Shown piece by piece: positions 10,399 to 21,725 of a DNA stretch of 64,000 nt. Below the pieces are notes generated by a model that was not told the origin of the DNA, searched no databases, and saw only the letters and a list, made by a program, of their open reading frames with translations. The stretch is from Bathynomus jamesi (lineage: Eukaryota; Arthropoda; Malacostraca; Isopoda; Cirolanidae). Within the stretch, counting starts at the first letter, position 1. Each line of letters opens with the position of its first letter. The translations under genes were made by a program, and so were the position numbers. The stretch lies in assembly GCA_023014485.1 (NCBI GenBank), contig JAJOZX010005796.1:61001-125000 (forward strand). Reading direction: 5' to 3'.

Positions 10399-10558
10399 AT
10401 AGAGAATATTCATTATTATTGATTAGTGTCTTCATGTTGATGCCTTTATTTTTCATGCATGTGTTTATGTTTTGTTTGTATGTTTCAGAGATCCATCATT
10501 GTTTAGCGTTATGGGTATTGGTCCATAAACGTAATAACAAAAAGTGGAATCTTATTTA
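10399..10558 (+). repeat. 5' LTR of Gypsy-1
   Basis: 160 bp, starting ATAGAGAATATTC and ending AATCTTATTTA. It matches 15693-15852 with only a few substitutions (for example GCATGT against GTATGT, and GGTATTGGTCCAT against GATATTGGTCAAT), suggesting a fairly recent insertion. The phrase CAATAAACG or CATAAACG lies near the end and could serve as a poly(A) signal. Confidence 0.85.
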
Positions 10559-10625
10559 TGATGGAACTTTATACAAAACAATAATGAATCTCAACAGGTC
10601 AACATGTCCGTGGTGAAATGTCCAA

Positions 10626-12959
10626 TTGAGGGGGTGCGCATACGAGACCCCCGCACACAGCGACGCCATTGTAGCAGCACTCCTCACAGCCCACTGCACT
10701 GTCCATTCCATGTCAGCTGCCGGCGCCACGGCCCAAGTGGAGAAGGTGAAGAGACCAACAATATCTTCAGCCGGTACGAGTGAGGAATGGTCATACTTCA
10801 CATCGCGATGGATGGACTATGTGGATGCCACCAAAATCACGGGTCGTGACAAAGTAGTGCAGCTACTGGAGTGCTGCGATGAACCCCTTCGCAAAGACCT
10901 CACACGATCAGCCGGTGGTAGTCTGACAGGGAGAAGTGAAAATGAGGTGCTTGCAGCCATAAAGGAAATCGCAGTCAGAGAAGAGAGCACCATGGTTGTT
11001 AGAGTGGCGCTGCACAACATGCGCCAAGACCGTGACGAAACCGTGCGTTCATTCGGCGCCCGACTCCGTGGCCAGGCACGGGTATGCAAGTACATCACCA
11101 AATGCTCGAGCTGCGATGCGGATGTGAACTACACGGAGGCCATCTTGCGCGACGTCCTGACCCGCGGCATTGAGGACCCCGAGATTCAACTGGACCTACT
11201 CGGCAACACGAACCAGAACATGACATTAGAGCAGGTCTTCCAGTTCGTCGAGGCCAAAGAATCCGGCAAGCGCTCGGCATCACGTCTCCTCGACTCTCAG
11301 GGCGTCGAGGCTGCTAACAGCGCCTACAGACGGAACAAGAAGGACGCCCTGAAGGAGATGACAGTCGGCAACCACGAGGTGTGCTCATATTGCGGCAGGA
11401 AAGGGCACGGCAAAAGTGCCCGAGGCAGGGTCCGAAAGAAAGACTGCCCAGCCTATGTCCACACATGCAGCCACTGCAATCGTGAGAACCACTTTGAAGC
11501 AGTGTGTAGAAGCAAGCACAAACCATCAAGAGTCGAGATAGTAGCGAATTCACATGCAATATGCGAAGAAGGTGCTGTATTCAAGGCCCTCTGCTCGATT
11601 GCCACAACTGGCCGACACCGCATCAGGAGAGTCATCGCCCTTGACCATCATCTTTATCATCGCCTTTCCGATACATGGATTAAGCAAGCCTCCAAACCTC
11701 AGCCGTTCATAAACCTCACAGGGACAGCCGTCGATGAAGATTACGTTGCATTCGGATTCGAGCTAAAGGCCGCGCCCAAGATTGCTACACTCGGTGCGAT
11801 GGCTGACACCGGCTGCCAGAGCTGTCTGGCAGGCATCAAAGTCATCCACCGCATAGGCCTCAAACAAGCCGACCTTATCCCCGTCACGATGAGAATGCAC
11901 GCCACCAACAACGGGTGCATCAAAATACTCGGCGCCGTCATCCTGCGACTCTCTGGAAAGGACAAAACCGGTAAAGTGGTAACAACTCGTCAACTCACCT
12001 ATGTCACGGACAACTCCGACAAGCTGTTCCTCAGCAAGGAGGCATGCATCGCGCTCGGCATGATCACTGACAACTTCCCAATGATCGGTGAGACGTCTTC
12101 GCATCGACTCGAGGCAACCTCGGCAGCCGACACCGCGAGCGATGAGGTGCCGGCGAGAGATAGTGCTATCAGCAGCGAGAGCTGTCAGACCAGCCCATGC
12201 AACTGCCTGATACGTCAAACACCGCCCCGGCCGCCATCACAACTACCGTTCCTGGCGACTGAGAAGAACCGCGACAGACTGCGGCAGTACTTGGTCGAAT
12301 ACTACAAGTCAAGCACATTTAACACGTGTGCGCATCAGCCGTTGCCAATGATGGAGGGCCCTCCATTGAAACTTATGGTGGACCCTCTAACTGACCTGGT
12401 GGCATATCACACCCTGGTACCCGTCCCTCTTCACTGGCAAGATGACGTCAAGCGTGGACTCGACCAAGACGTGAAATTGGGCGTAATCGAGCCAGTGCCG
12501 GTCGGCGAACCGGTGACATGGTGTCACCGGATGGTGGTGTGCGCCAAGAAGAACGGGAAGCCACGCCGCACGGTCGACTTCCAGCCCCTGAACATACATG
12601 CCACCCGCGAGACACACCATACTCAGTCATCGTTCCACCAGGCACGGTCGGTGCCCCATGGCAAGAAGAAGACCGTGTTCGATGCCTGGAACGGATACCA
12701 CAGCGTGCCCCTCCGCGAGGAAGACCGACACCTGACTACCTTCATCACTCCGTGGGGCAGGTACCGGCACCGCACGGCGCCCCAGGGCTATATCACCTCT
12801 GGTGATGGCTATTCGAGACGTTACGACGAAATAGTATCCGACGTTCCAAACAAAACCAAGTGTATCGACGATACGCTGCTCTGGTCGGACGACCTGAGAC
12901 AAAGTTTCTTCCAAGCAGTCAACTGGCTTGACTTCTGCGCAGACACGGCATCATGCTGA
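10626..12959 (+). pseudogene. Gypsy-1 gag-protease-RT polyprotein, N-terminal part
   Basis: A 777-codon frame. The first 230 residues are a Gag-like helical region. Two zinc knuckle-type clusters follow: CSYCGRKGHG...C at about residues 254-275, and CSHCNRENHFEAVC at about 281-294. A retroviral-type protease has the active site MADTGCQS at about residue 391. The RT begins after GVIEPVP and WCHRMVVCAKKNGKPRRTVDFQPLN, then reaches KCIDDTLLWSDD, the catalytic box with I in place of Y or V before DD. The frame ends shortly after at 12959 because of a frameshift; the RT continues in another frame from 12953. The start at 10626 may lie upstream of the true Gag start at the internal MSAAG methionine (10710). 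Confidence 0.85.
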
Positions 12960-13730
12960 ACCCTGAGAAGTTTGTATTTGGACAAGACAATGTGGAGTTT
13001 GCTGGCTTCGAAATCACACTCGACAGAGTACGACCCTGCGAGAAGTATCTGCAGGCCATCCGTGACTTTCCTACACCAAAGAACATAACCGACATTCGCT
13101 CATGGTTTGGGCTAATTAATCAGGTGGCGTATGCTTTCGCTATGGCAAAGAGAATGATACTTTTCGCCAACTCTTGAAGCTCGGCACGCCCTTCCGATGG
13201 GATGATCAACTCAACAATCTGTTTGAAGAGTCGAAGGTGGTGATCATCAATGAGATCGAGGAGGGTGTAAGTATATTTGACAAAACAAAGCCGACCTGTC
13301 TTGCGACCGATTGGTCGAAGTCAGGGATCGGATTTTGGCTATCCCAGAAGCACTGTGAATGTCCTGGTGCTGAACCCTTTTGATGCCGCACTGGTTGGAT
13401 GGTCACCCTCGTTGGCAGTCGCTTCACCCACCCCGCCGAGTCACGCTACGCGCCGATCGAGGGGGAGGCTCTGGCAGTCGCTGACGCACTGGACAAGGCC
13501 AGTACTTCGTCCTCGGCTGCGATGACATCATCGCGGTTGACCACAAATCGCTGCTGAAGGTGTTTGGCGACAGGTCGCTGAAAAACTTACCGAATGCTCG
13601 ACTGAGGAATCTGAAGGAGAAGACTCTCCGCTACAGATTTCGCATGATCCATGTACCTGGTGCGAGGCATCGCGCTGCTGACGCTACGTCCCGCCACCCC
13701 ACCGGCGACCGCCAACCTGAAAGATGCTCC
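12953..13730 (+). pseudogene. Gypsy-1 RT thumb and RNase H (frameshifted)
   Basis: In pieces of three frames: MLNPEKFVFGQDNVEFAGFE and PTPKNITDIRSWFGLINQ (RT thumb, 12953-13150), then WDDQLNNLFEESK and TCLATDWSKSGIGFWL (RNase H start with the first catalytic Asp, 13174-13340). Next come the APIEGEALAVADAL segment with a catalytic Glu (about 13450) and VDHKSLLKVFGDRSL with a catalytic Asp (about 13530-13580), ending VPGARHRAADATSRHP. The frame changes near 12950, 13165, 13375 and 13500. The residues needed for RNase H are visible but split among frames. Confidence 0.8.
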
Positions 13731-14966
13731 TGGCAGACGACATCTCCGCTAGTAGCCAAGACGCTGTTGCTGATGATGACCTACCGTCGGCAGCTGCTCT
13801 GCGCCACTCATTCTTAGCTGGCATACGCACAGAGGGAACGGCTGCGTACAACGACGAAGCCCTCGACGACGAGGTTATGGCCTCCGCGATCTCAGCTCTG
13901 AACACGCTGCAGTCCGTTACCTGGGACCGGGTAAGATTGGCGACGAGCAGCGACCAACACATGACAGAGCTCGTCTCGATAATCGAGTCAGGCATGCCTG
14001 ACTTCCGTCACGAGCTCCCACCCCCACTCAGAGAATATTACCAATTCCGAGAGGACCTGTACACGGTGGACGGCGGTCGTATTCAAAAACCGTGTTGTGA
14101 TCCCTCCCTCTCGGCAGGATGTACTGAACGCGCTCCACGCAGCCCACCAGGGCGTATCGTCGATGGTCGCGAGGGCTGAGGTGTCCGTGTTCTGGCCCGG
14201 CATCACCCCTGCTATCACTACCCTCAGGAACAGTTGCAACCGTATGGCACCTTCGCAGCCCAGTGCTCCTCCAATTCCTCCGGTGTCCCCCGTCTACCCT
14301 TTCCAGTGCATCTGTGCCGATTATTTCCACTATAAAGGTACCAACTACCTGGTGATCGTCGACAGGTACTCAAACTGGCCGATTGTGGAGAGGACCACGG
14401 ATGGCGCCAGAGGCCTCATCAACAGCCTGCGCAGGGTGTTCGTGACTTATGGCATCTGCGACGAACTGTCATCTGACGGCGGCCCTGAGTTCACATCCAC
14501 GGCTACTCGTCACTTCCTGGGGAACTGGGGCGTACACCACCGTCTGGCTTCGGTAGCTTTTCCACATTCAAACTGCAGAGCCGAAGTTGGCGTGAAAACA
14601 GCGAAACGACTGATCACAGACAACACAGGACCGAACGGTGAGCTCGATACAGACGCTTTTCAGCGAGCCATGCTACAATACCGCAACACGCCTGACAAAG
14701 ATACCAAGCTGTCTCCCGCTATGTGTGTGTTCGGCCGTCCGATCAAAGATTTCATCCCGATCGTGCCCGGCAGGTACAAGCCACACGATACCTGGCTCGG
14801 GACGTTGGCGGCGAGGGAGGATGCCTTGCGGAACAGGCACATGAGAGCCACTGAATACTGGTCCGAGCACACCAGACGGTTACCCCACTCGTGGTCGGAG
14901 ACAGGGTCAGAATCCAGAACCAGATCGGCCCCAACCCCAGGAAATGGGACAAGACTGGCCTGGTAA
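13724..14966 (+). pseudogene. Gypsy-1 integrase (frameshifted)
   Basis: The linker frame 13724-14090 changes to the frame of 14097-14966 near 14085. The integrase N-terminal zinc domain is partial: [27 protein letters not shown], with a His-His pair and a CNRMAP cysteine. The catalytic core is clear: [25 protein letters not shown] (first Asp), [12 protein letters not shown] (second Asp) and [16 protein letters not shown] (Glu). The middle part ends with [14 protein letters not shown], a family hallmark. Only the linker frameshift breaks it, so the core may be intact as a protein sequence. Confidence 0.85.
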
Positions 14967-15586
14967 TAGAAGTGCGACAGTTCGATCAATACGTGGTGAA
15001 GGTTGACGGTTCAGGCAGAGTGACTCTGCGAAACAGAAAATTTCTGAGGAAATACGTGCCCGTCCAACCGCACAGACGCCGCCTCACCATCGGGGACGAC
15101 TCCCACCTTCACCTCTCCAGCCCTGCGCCCGGATCGGGGCAGTGCGCGACCTCACCCCCAAAACCACGCATGGACGACTCCCGCCTTCACCTCTCCAGCC
15201 CTGCGCCCGAATTGGAGCAGTGCGCAACCTCACCCCCGAAACCACGCTCCCCGTCCGCAGTCGAGCGATCATCCCCTACCGCCCACCAACCGGCTGGCAA
15301 CGTAACCTCACCGACCAGCCCCACATCACTTCCACTGCACACCCCACCACGAGGCCTGCCCTCCAGACCAGCTGCGCACCCTCAGCAGTGCCCACCAACA
15401 CCGTCCCTGGCACCCATTGAGCGCTTCCAGCAACGAGATTCCTCGCAACCTGCTGCTCCAGGTGCTGCGTCCAGGTGTCCCGCTTCTCCAACCGATGCCC
15501 CTGCCGTCAGACGCTCCGGACGCGATAGGAAGACACCTTCATGGCAGAGCGATTACGATATGACGAACACGCTACATACTACATGA
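14891..15586 (+). pseudogene. Gypsy-1 integrase C-terminal domain and proline-rich tail
   Basis: Overlaps the preceding frame with a shift. It starts in the [23 protein letters not shown] segment, the conserved GPF/Y-type C-terminal domain of Gypsy integrases, and continues through QYVVKVDGSGRVTLRNRKFLRKY. About 150 residues rich in Pro, Ser and Thr follow, containing a tandem 63 bp repeat (DDS...LHLSSPAP...QCATSPPKPR appears twice, at about 15100-15165 and 15172-15247). The tail ends with VRRSGRDRKTPSWQSDY before the stop. Confidence 0.75.
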
Positions 15587-15692
15587 ACAACCCCCTCTCG
15601 CCATCGACACCCATACCCTGTACCACACTACATATATATAACAGTCTTTGTTCCCCTTTTTTTCACTATACTATATCAAAGACTCGGGGGAG

Positions 15693-15852
15693 ATAGAGAA
15701 TATTCATTATTATTGATTAGTGTCTTCATGTTGATGCCTTTATTTTTCATGTATGTGTTTATGTTTTGTTTGTATGTTTCAGAGTTCCATCATTGTTTAG
15801 CGTTATGGATATTGGTCAATAAACGTAATAACAAAAAGTGGAATCTTATTTA
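15693..15852 (+). repeat. 3' LTR of Gypsy-1
   Basis: Matches the 5' LTR at 10399-10558 and follows the purine-rich tract ACTCGGGGGAG. It is flanked on the right by the AATA duplication. Confidence 0.85.
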
Positions 15853-15856
15853 AATA

Positions 15857-16541
15857 ACTACAAAACTGCCTCGTGATTGGCGACAAAGCCTATTGGGAAT
15901 GAAAAACATTGCCATACATAGAACCCAATATGTAGACATTGCCGCATTGGGCCAACATAAAAACAAGAAAAATGTATTTTCTTGTATCATAATTTTCCAT
16001 CGCTGATTCATGAAAATTACTTGAGAGAAGAAATAAAGAAAATACGAAAATTAGACGTCTGGAGACTGCAAAGTAAGCGAATTTAAGAAAAAAAAAGACA
16101 TATTACTTCAGCCAGAGCTGCCTAGTGACAAACATTGCTGTAGGCAAGGAAGACGTGTTTAATCTTCCTACAAATTCTGAGTGAAAAACTAATAACACAA
16201 AAGGATAAGCCAATTCCTTCAGGTATTTTGGTATAGTGAATTGCCTGTATTAATTAAACTGAATAAACTCCTTGCTTAACCTATCGCAACCCTATCGCCT
16301 ACATCGAAAGAGAGGGGCGATAGGTAGCCGCGCACCCTACAACCAGAAGCGAGGTCCAACGAAATAATAAGGTATGGTAGTTTCCTCTTTTACCATTGGG
16401 CAGTGCTAAATACTGAAGGCAAATAAATTTAACATTACCTCCCCCCCAAAAAAACCCTACTGAACAAGGTCTTTTGAAGACCTCCACAAACATGCAATTT
16501 TTTTTACGAAAAGACGTAGAATTTTTGACGTCAACTCAGCA
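15857..16541. other. Unassigned AT-rich spacer
   Basis: About 685 bp between Gypsy-1 and BEL-A. It contains no recognisable coding segment, tandem repeat or element end. Confidence 0.4.
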
Positions 16542-16546
16542 TCAAG

Positions 16547-17154
16547 TGTTAGAAAATCTAGAAGAGGAAGAGCCATTGTTGTCCCAAGGCGATATGATGA
16601 ATAAGCTGATTGATGCAGCATTGCTTGTATATATTAAGTTAAGGTGTATATATATATCCATCTCATAATTGTAAGGTTAGTGAAAAATTCACTTAATTTA
16701 GACCTAGCATTTTTGGGCTCTTGTGGCATCATTGTTTGGGCACTCTTGTGGCATAATTTTTATTTTTTGGGGGGCACTGCGCGTCCTGCCTACTCGTTTG
16801 TTGAATGCGACACTTACAGGGCGTGGTCTTATAGAGAGCTCTCTTGCAATTCAGTTTGGTTGTTTAGATACAAGATTGTTGCATCGTGCAATGGTGCAGG
16901 TTGTGTTGTTGTTGCAAGGTTTAGGAAAAAGACCATAAATAGTGCCCCTTTTGTTTTTTATCTTGATTTTATGCAAGTGAGGCCTAAGGTAGGCCCGCAT
17001 CGAGTCAGCAACCCTGAGGTAGGACCTAATACGACCTCCAAGTCCGTAAGTTTTTAGTCTAGCTTAACTTGGGCTGTAGGTTAAACTGGCGTTTCAGAGC
17101 TTGGCCGTTCACGGCTCAGCTGGGATTCTGAACCCAATAAAATAAAAAATAACA
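16547..17154 (+). repeat. 5' LTR of BEL-A
   Basis: 608 bp beginning TGTTAGAAAATCTAG and ending AAAATAACA. It is very similar to 32653-33262, with scattered substitutions and small indels. A (TA)-rich stretch lies near the start, at about 16626-16656. Confidence 0.85.
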
Positions 17155-17580
17155 TGTTCCTTCGGAACCGGATTCTAGCCCAAGACTGAATGAGTGACTA
17201 TTTTTCGGTAAAGTTCTGATTATGCAAATTGTAGCCCAAGTTAGGCCTGGACGGGTTGAGCTTAATTCAGTTAAGGTCACAGGGTAGAAAGTTTGGTCGC
17301 CCAATTACGAAACTTGGCCACTAGTCTGTCGTTGTTTTGGGCCTACATTTTACCGGTTTGGGTAATTTTGGTTTATTGTTCGTAGGCGAAGGTTGCAGAC
17401 TTCAGTGCGCCAGTTACTTGGATGGAAAACTTGGTATTCCATACTGGTGGTTGGTCAGTACCCCAACCAAGCAATTCAGTTCATTTGAACAAAGCAAAAT
17501 TTGAGTTTGATCAGTTTGGTTAAGTATTTTTGCCAATTCAGCTTATTTGGCATTGAGCCCAATTGTTGTTTGCATTGAAG

Positions 17581-18141
17581 ATGAGTGCAGCTGAATTGAA
17601 CAAGTTTAAAAAAAGGAGAAGCGTCTACAAAGGTCTAATTACAAAGGTCATTGCCACTATAGATTCTGCCATAGAGCAAGAGGATTTAAGCTTAGTGACT
17701 GCACAGCTTTCCATATTAGAAACTAAAAAGGTTGCTCTAAGCGAAGTAAATGTTAAAATTGAGGCTCTTATAGAAGATGATGAAATAGAAAATAACATAA
17801 TTTACTTTGAAGAGATTATTGATGATATAATTAAAGTATGCCACAGAGCAAAAGAGTTTAGCAGCTCAGTACAGTTAGAGACCAGGTCTAATAATGAAAC
17901 ACAACCCTCAACAAATGGTGTTTGTGAAGTTAAGGTTAACAGATCTGCAGTTCAATTACCGAGGCTTGTACTCAAAACATTTTCTGGGAGTATTCAGGAA
18001 TGGCAAGGATGGGCAGACAGTTTTCAATCAGCAGTTCATTGTAGTCAAGTGTTAAGTGCGGTGGAGAAGTTTAATTATTTGCAGTCCCTCTTGGAAGGGG
18101 AGGCAGCAAACAATAGCAGGATTAGCATTAACAGAGGCTAA
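17581..18141 (+). pseudogene. BEL-A Gag, N-terminal part (DUF1759-like)
   Basis: The frame opens at MSAAELNKFKKRR (17581). The first 110 residues are strongly helical and charged, as usual for BEL Gag. The conserved LPRLVLKTFSGSIQEWQGWADSF and FNYLQSLLEGEA segment of the DUF1759 family follows (about residues 125-180). A stop at 18139 breaks the frame. The next 100 bp read WDILKKRFGKPEILI in another frame, so the remainder of Gag is short or deleted, and no zinc knuckles are seen before the pol frame starts. Confidence 0.8.
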
Positions 18142-18247
18142 TTATAATGTGGCTTGGGATATATTAAAGAAACGGTTTGGTAAGCCAGAGATCTTAATTA
18201 AAAGCCACCTTGGTCACTATACTGGAGTCTAAATTGCCTAGCTAGTT

Positions 18248-20272
18248 TTGCTTGAATTAAGTAGGGGACACTCTACAGAACATGTGTACATCCCCCTTCA
18301 GCAGATGTTGAGTCTTTCAAGCACAGAATTAGCAAGACGAGAGGGAATTGAGTTTGCACAGTGGGATGTTAAACAAGGGTACAAAGGCAGGCACAGCACC
18401 AAAGTTTCTACAAAAAGGAATAGCCCAGGTACAATGTCAGCTCTACATGCATCCTCTGAGAATAAAGAAGTAGAGACATCAGTGGCACATGCCACTGCTA
18501 TGAAAGGGAGTAAAAGTAAAGGGGGATTATTGCAAACAGCTGCAGCATTATTAATTGGGAATGATGGAGAAGCTACTGTAAGAGTGTTGTTTGATATAGT
18601 GGTAGCCAGTGTATGTAGCTTTATTAAGACCAGAATTTCCAGAAAATTGAAGTTTAAAGAACTTAAGAGGGAAAATTTAAGAATTTCTGGGTTTGGGGGT
18701 TCCGTTCAAAACCGAACCAAAGTTAAGAAGGTAGAAGTTCTGGTTAAGGGGTTGTTACCACAAGGTCCCACTAGCAAGGTCCAAGCTGTAGAGATTGAGG
18801 AACTTTGTGCTCCAGTCACTACTTGTTTAGATATGGCATGTGTCCAAGAATTGCAAGTTAAAGGAATTAATTTGGGCAATAATAAGTTTGAAGGAATAGA
18901 AGATATTAGTCTTTTGATTGGAGCTGACTATTATTGGGACTTCATCACTGGTAATATTGTCCGCACATCTCGAGGTCCAGTAGCTATTGAAAGTAAGCTA
19001 GGCTGGATGCTACATGGTAGCTATTGCAATGAAATGGAGGTTAAAGCTCTTTTTGTTAAGATTGAGGAGAACAGCCATGGTTTGGAAAGGCATTTGAAAT
19101 CCTTTTGGGAACTTGAATCCATTGGCATAAAAGACAAACAGAAGAAGCAGGCGAGTCCACTGAACAGTGATGTTTTAGAGCAATTTGAAAAAGGGATTGG
19201 TTTTAGAGATGGTTGCTATGAAGTTGGCCTCCCTTGGAAGGATTCTTGCAAACCCAGTTCAAACCTTCAGCTAGCTAATACGAGGTTGGAGACTTCATTG
19301 CACAGGCTAAGAAAAAATGAGGAGTTGTTAATTGAATACAATGAGGCCATCCTACGCTATGTAAGGGAGGGCTATGCTGAAAGGGTGCAAGATAAGCTGG
19401 TGAGCCAGGAGGCACATTATCTGCCACACCATGCAGTGGTACGACGAAACAAAACTACCACCAGACTGAGAGTAATTTTTGATGGTTCAGCCAAGGACAA
19501 AGGTGGTGTGTCCTTGAACGACTGTTTGGATGCTGGGCCAAATTTAAATGAAGATTTATTTTCCTTGTTACTGAGATTCAGGTTTGGTAGAGTAGCATTG
19601 ACTGCAGATGTGAAGCAAGCCTTTTTGCGGATAAAGTTAAAATCAGAGGACAGAGATGTAGTAAAGTATCTGTGGGTGGATACGAAAGACTTGTTGGAAA
19701 ATGAACCTAAGGTTCAAGCATATAGAATGAAGTCAGTGTTGTTTGGCCTCAGCTCTAGTCCATTTCTGTTGGCAGCTACTATGCAGTACCATTTTAAGAA
19801 ATATTCTGAAGTCTATCCTAACACTATTGAACACATAGGGAAAAATTTTTATGTTGATGATTTGCTGTGGTCCGTGGATAATACAGAAATGGCTAAACAG
19901 ATATTCATGGAGGCTAGAGCTATAATGAGGGAGGCTGGCATGGAGCTTAGAAAATGGCAGACCAATCATTCTCAGTTACAAGAGTTTATGAGTCAGTCCT
20001 GTGTAGTACCTGATGCAGCAGAAAGTATTGAGGATTCTGGTATTAAGGAGTTGTGGGCAATAGACACAAAGGTGCTAGGCATTGTTTGGCAGCAAGGAGA
20101 GGATTTGTTTACCTTCAATGAGAAATCTTTAGTAGAGCTGGCTGAGAATGAGACAAGGTGGACAAAACGTACAGCTCTTAGTTTGGCTTCAAAGGTCTTT
20201 GATCCTCTTGGATTCCTGGCTCCATTTGTGATAAAGTACAAAAATTTGGTTTCAGAGCCTCTGGGAAATTAG
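18248..20272 (+). pseudogene. BEL-A pol: protease remnant and reverse transcriptase
   Basis: A 674-codon frame. The first 100 residues are poorly conserved. The protease region reads VRVLFDIVVASVCSFIK at about residues 114-130. BEL proteases have D(T/S)G here, so the active site is lost. Next come GADYYWDFITG and SKLGWMLHGS (about residues 227-260), typical BEL motifs. The RT follows: TTRLRVIFDGSAKD, LNDCLDAGPNL, ALTADVKQAFLRI (motif A Asp), FGLSSSPFLLAATMQYH (motif B) and KNFYVDDLLWSVD (catalytic YVDD). It ends with SLASKVFDPLGFLAPFVIK. A stop at 20270 precedes the RNase H part. RT residues are intact. Confidence 0.9.
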
Positions 20273-20303
20273 ACTTGGTTGGGACCAAGAGTTACTTGAT
20301 CAT

Positions 20304-21050
20304 ATGGTGATAAGGTGGAAATATTGGTTCAAAGAATTGACACATCTTGGAGACATTGAAATCCCAAGATGGTACTTTGGAGAGTTGAACAATACTCCAG
20401 ACAATTTGGAGCTGCACATCTTTTGTGATGCAAGTGAGGAAGCCTATGCAACTTGTATTTATATAAGAGGCACATTAAAAGAGGCAGTAAATTGCAGGTT
20501 GGTTGCTGCAAAGAGCAGAGTAGTACCTTTGAAAAGGCTTTCTGTTCCAAGGTTGGAATTGATGGGTGCAGTTATTGTTAGTCGGCTTGCAGTTACAGTG
20601 CAAAAGTTTTTGGCCCTCTATGAAATTCCAAGCTATTATTGGACAGACTCTACTATAGTTTGGCACTGGTTAAGAAGCCAGGCATGGAAATGGAAACCAT
20701 TTGTTGCCAATAGGGTGGAGGAAATTCAAGCACACACAGATCCTAAGCAATGGAAGCATTGTCCAGGCTCCCAAAACCCAGCTGATTTACCAACACGAGG
20801 AATTTCAGTGAAAGATCTTGCACAGTCAAGTTTGTGGTGGAATGGGCCAGAGTGGCTAAACCTTGGAAGTGAAAACTGGCCTTCTAATCAGCCTATTGTA
20901 GGAGAATGCCAGGCTGAAGAAGCATGGGTGAGTGAGGTGAAAAAATGCACTGTGAACAGTTGTCAAGTTGTGCAGCAGGACCCCATATTGAGGCTTGAGG
21001 ACATTAGCAGTCTGAAAAGGTTGTTGAGAGTGACAGCATGGGTATATAGA
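20304..21050 (+). pseudogene. BEL-A pol: RNase H region
   Basis: Continues pol in a shifted frame. LHIFCDASEEAYATCIY is the BEL RNase H start (first Asp). VAAKSRVVPLKRLSVPRLELMGAV follows (Glu in LEL), then YYWTDSTIVWHWL (second Asp) and FVANRVEEIQ, CPGSQNPADLPTRG. This is the standard BEL motif set and all residues are present. The frame ends when the MITE at 21051 introduces TGA codons; the last residues before it are WVYRQ. Confidence 0.85.
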
Positions 21051-21717
21051 CAGTGGTGAGCTGCCAAAATTTTAACAACCGGTTCACTAAGCTGCCAAAA
21101 TTTTAACCACCGGGTTCTATATAAAAAATTCTGAATTCGGCAATAAAAAATTGACAACCCTTCCCACCCCACCCTTTCGCAATTTTAATTAAATTAATTA
21201 TCTCGCTGTTTGCCTTTTTCAAGTGTCTGCATTTTATGATTCAGCTAGGTATTAATAACTGCATGACAATTAATTAGTATAGTTAATTAGAGAAATAGAC
21301 GTTTCTAATGAAATCAGAAAAGAAGAATTATTTAATAAAAACCGATGAATCATATTATCTACATAGTTAAAATTAAATTGCTCAGTCAACTTTAGCAATA
21401 ATGAATTATTAGGCAAAACATAAATATCAGTACATCTCTGCTTTAAAATTTTTTTTTTTTTAAATTTAAACATTTTTACGTACCTTATTATTACTTATTA
21501 CGGTAATAATTTCCACCCGTCTTAGCCAATCAAGCATGTGGGCTGAGTCATTCGTCTATGGCGTGATTGACGTCATAACTTTTCTGAGAAAGTCTCTACT
21601 GAGAGCTGAGAGTCTGAGAGCTCTCTTCAGCGTCCAGCAAAAAAGTTAACAACCGGTTCTTATTTTCAAAAAGATTTTAACAACCGGTTCGCGCGAACCG
21701 GTTCCAACTCACCACTG
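21051..21717. mobile_element. hAT MITE with AACCGGTT clusters, 667 bp
   Basis: Ends CAGTGGTGAG (21051) and CTCACCACTG (ending 21717) are perfect inverted repeats. The exact 8 bp target duplication is TATATAGA (21043-21050 and 21718-21725). TTTTAACAACCGGTTC or close variants occur at about 21070, 21095, 21643, 21675 and 21695, so the palindrome AACCGGTT is concentrated near both ends. No protein is encoded; the frames through it are shadows. It breaks the BEL-A pol frame. Subterminal repeats of this kind are the usual binding sites for hAT transposases, which is an inference here. Confidence 0.85.
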
Positions 21718-21725
21718 TATATAGA

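Larger units (their letters stand above)
10399..15852 (+). mobile_element. Gypsy LTR retrotransposon (Gypsy-1), G+C-rich, short LTRs
   Basis: A complete element with 160 bp LTRs and a 4 bp AATA duplication (10395-10398 and 15853-15856). Order: gag, protease, RT, RNase H, integrase, C-terminal proline-rich tail. This order is typical of Ty3/Gypsy. A purine-rich run, ACTCGGGGGAG, directly precedes the 3' LTR and would be the polypurine tract. The LTRs do not begin TG or end CA. Base composition of the internal region is visibly richer in G and C than all neighbours. At least four frameshifts are seen in pol. Confidence 0.9.

Noticed and set aside
11763..12218. Minus-strand open frame of 151 codons within Gypsy-1
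   Set aside because: It is the antisense shadow of the gag-protease frame in G+C-rich DNA and shows no recognisable motif.
10626..15586. Envelope gene after Gypsy-1 pol
   Set aside because: The C-terminal frame after integrase is proline-rich and basic. It has no signal peptide, membrane segment or cleavage motif.
17155..17175. GTTCCTTCGGAAC hairpin after the BEL-A 5' LTR as a tRNA fragment or primer site
   Set aside because: It could be the primer-binding region, but I cannot match it to a specific tRNA end, so I did not call it.
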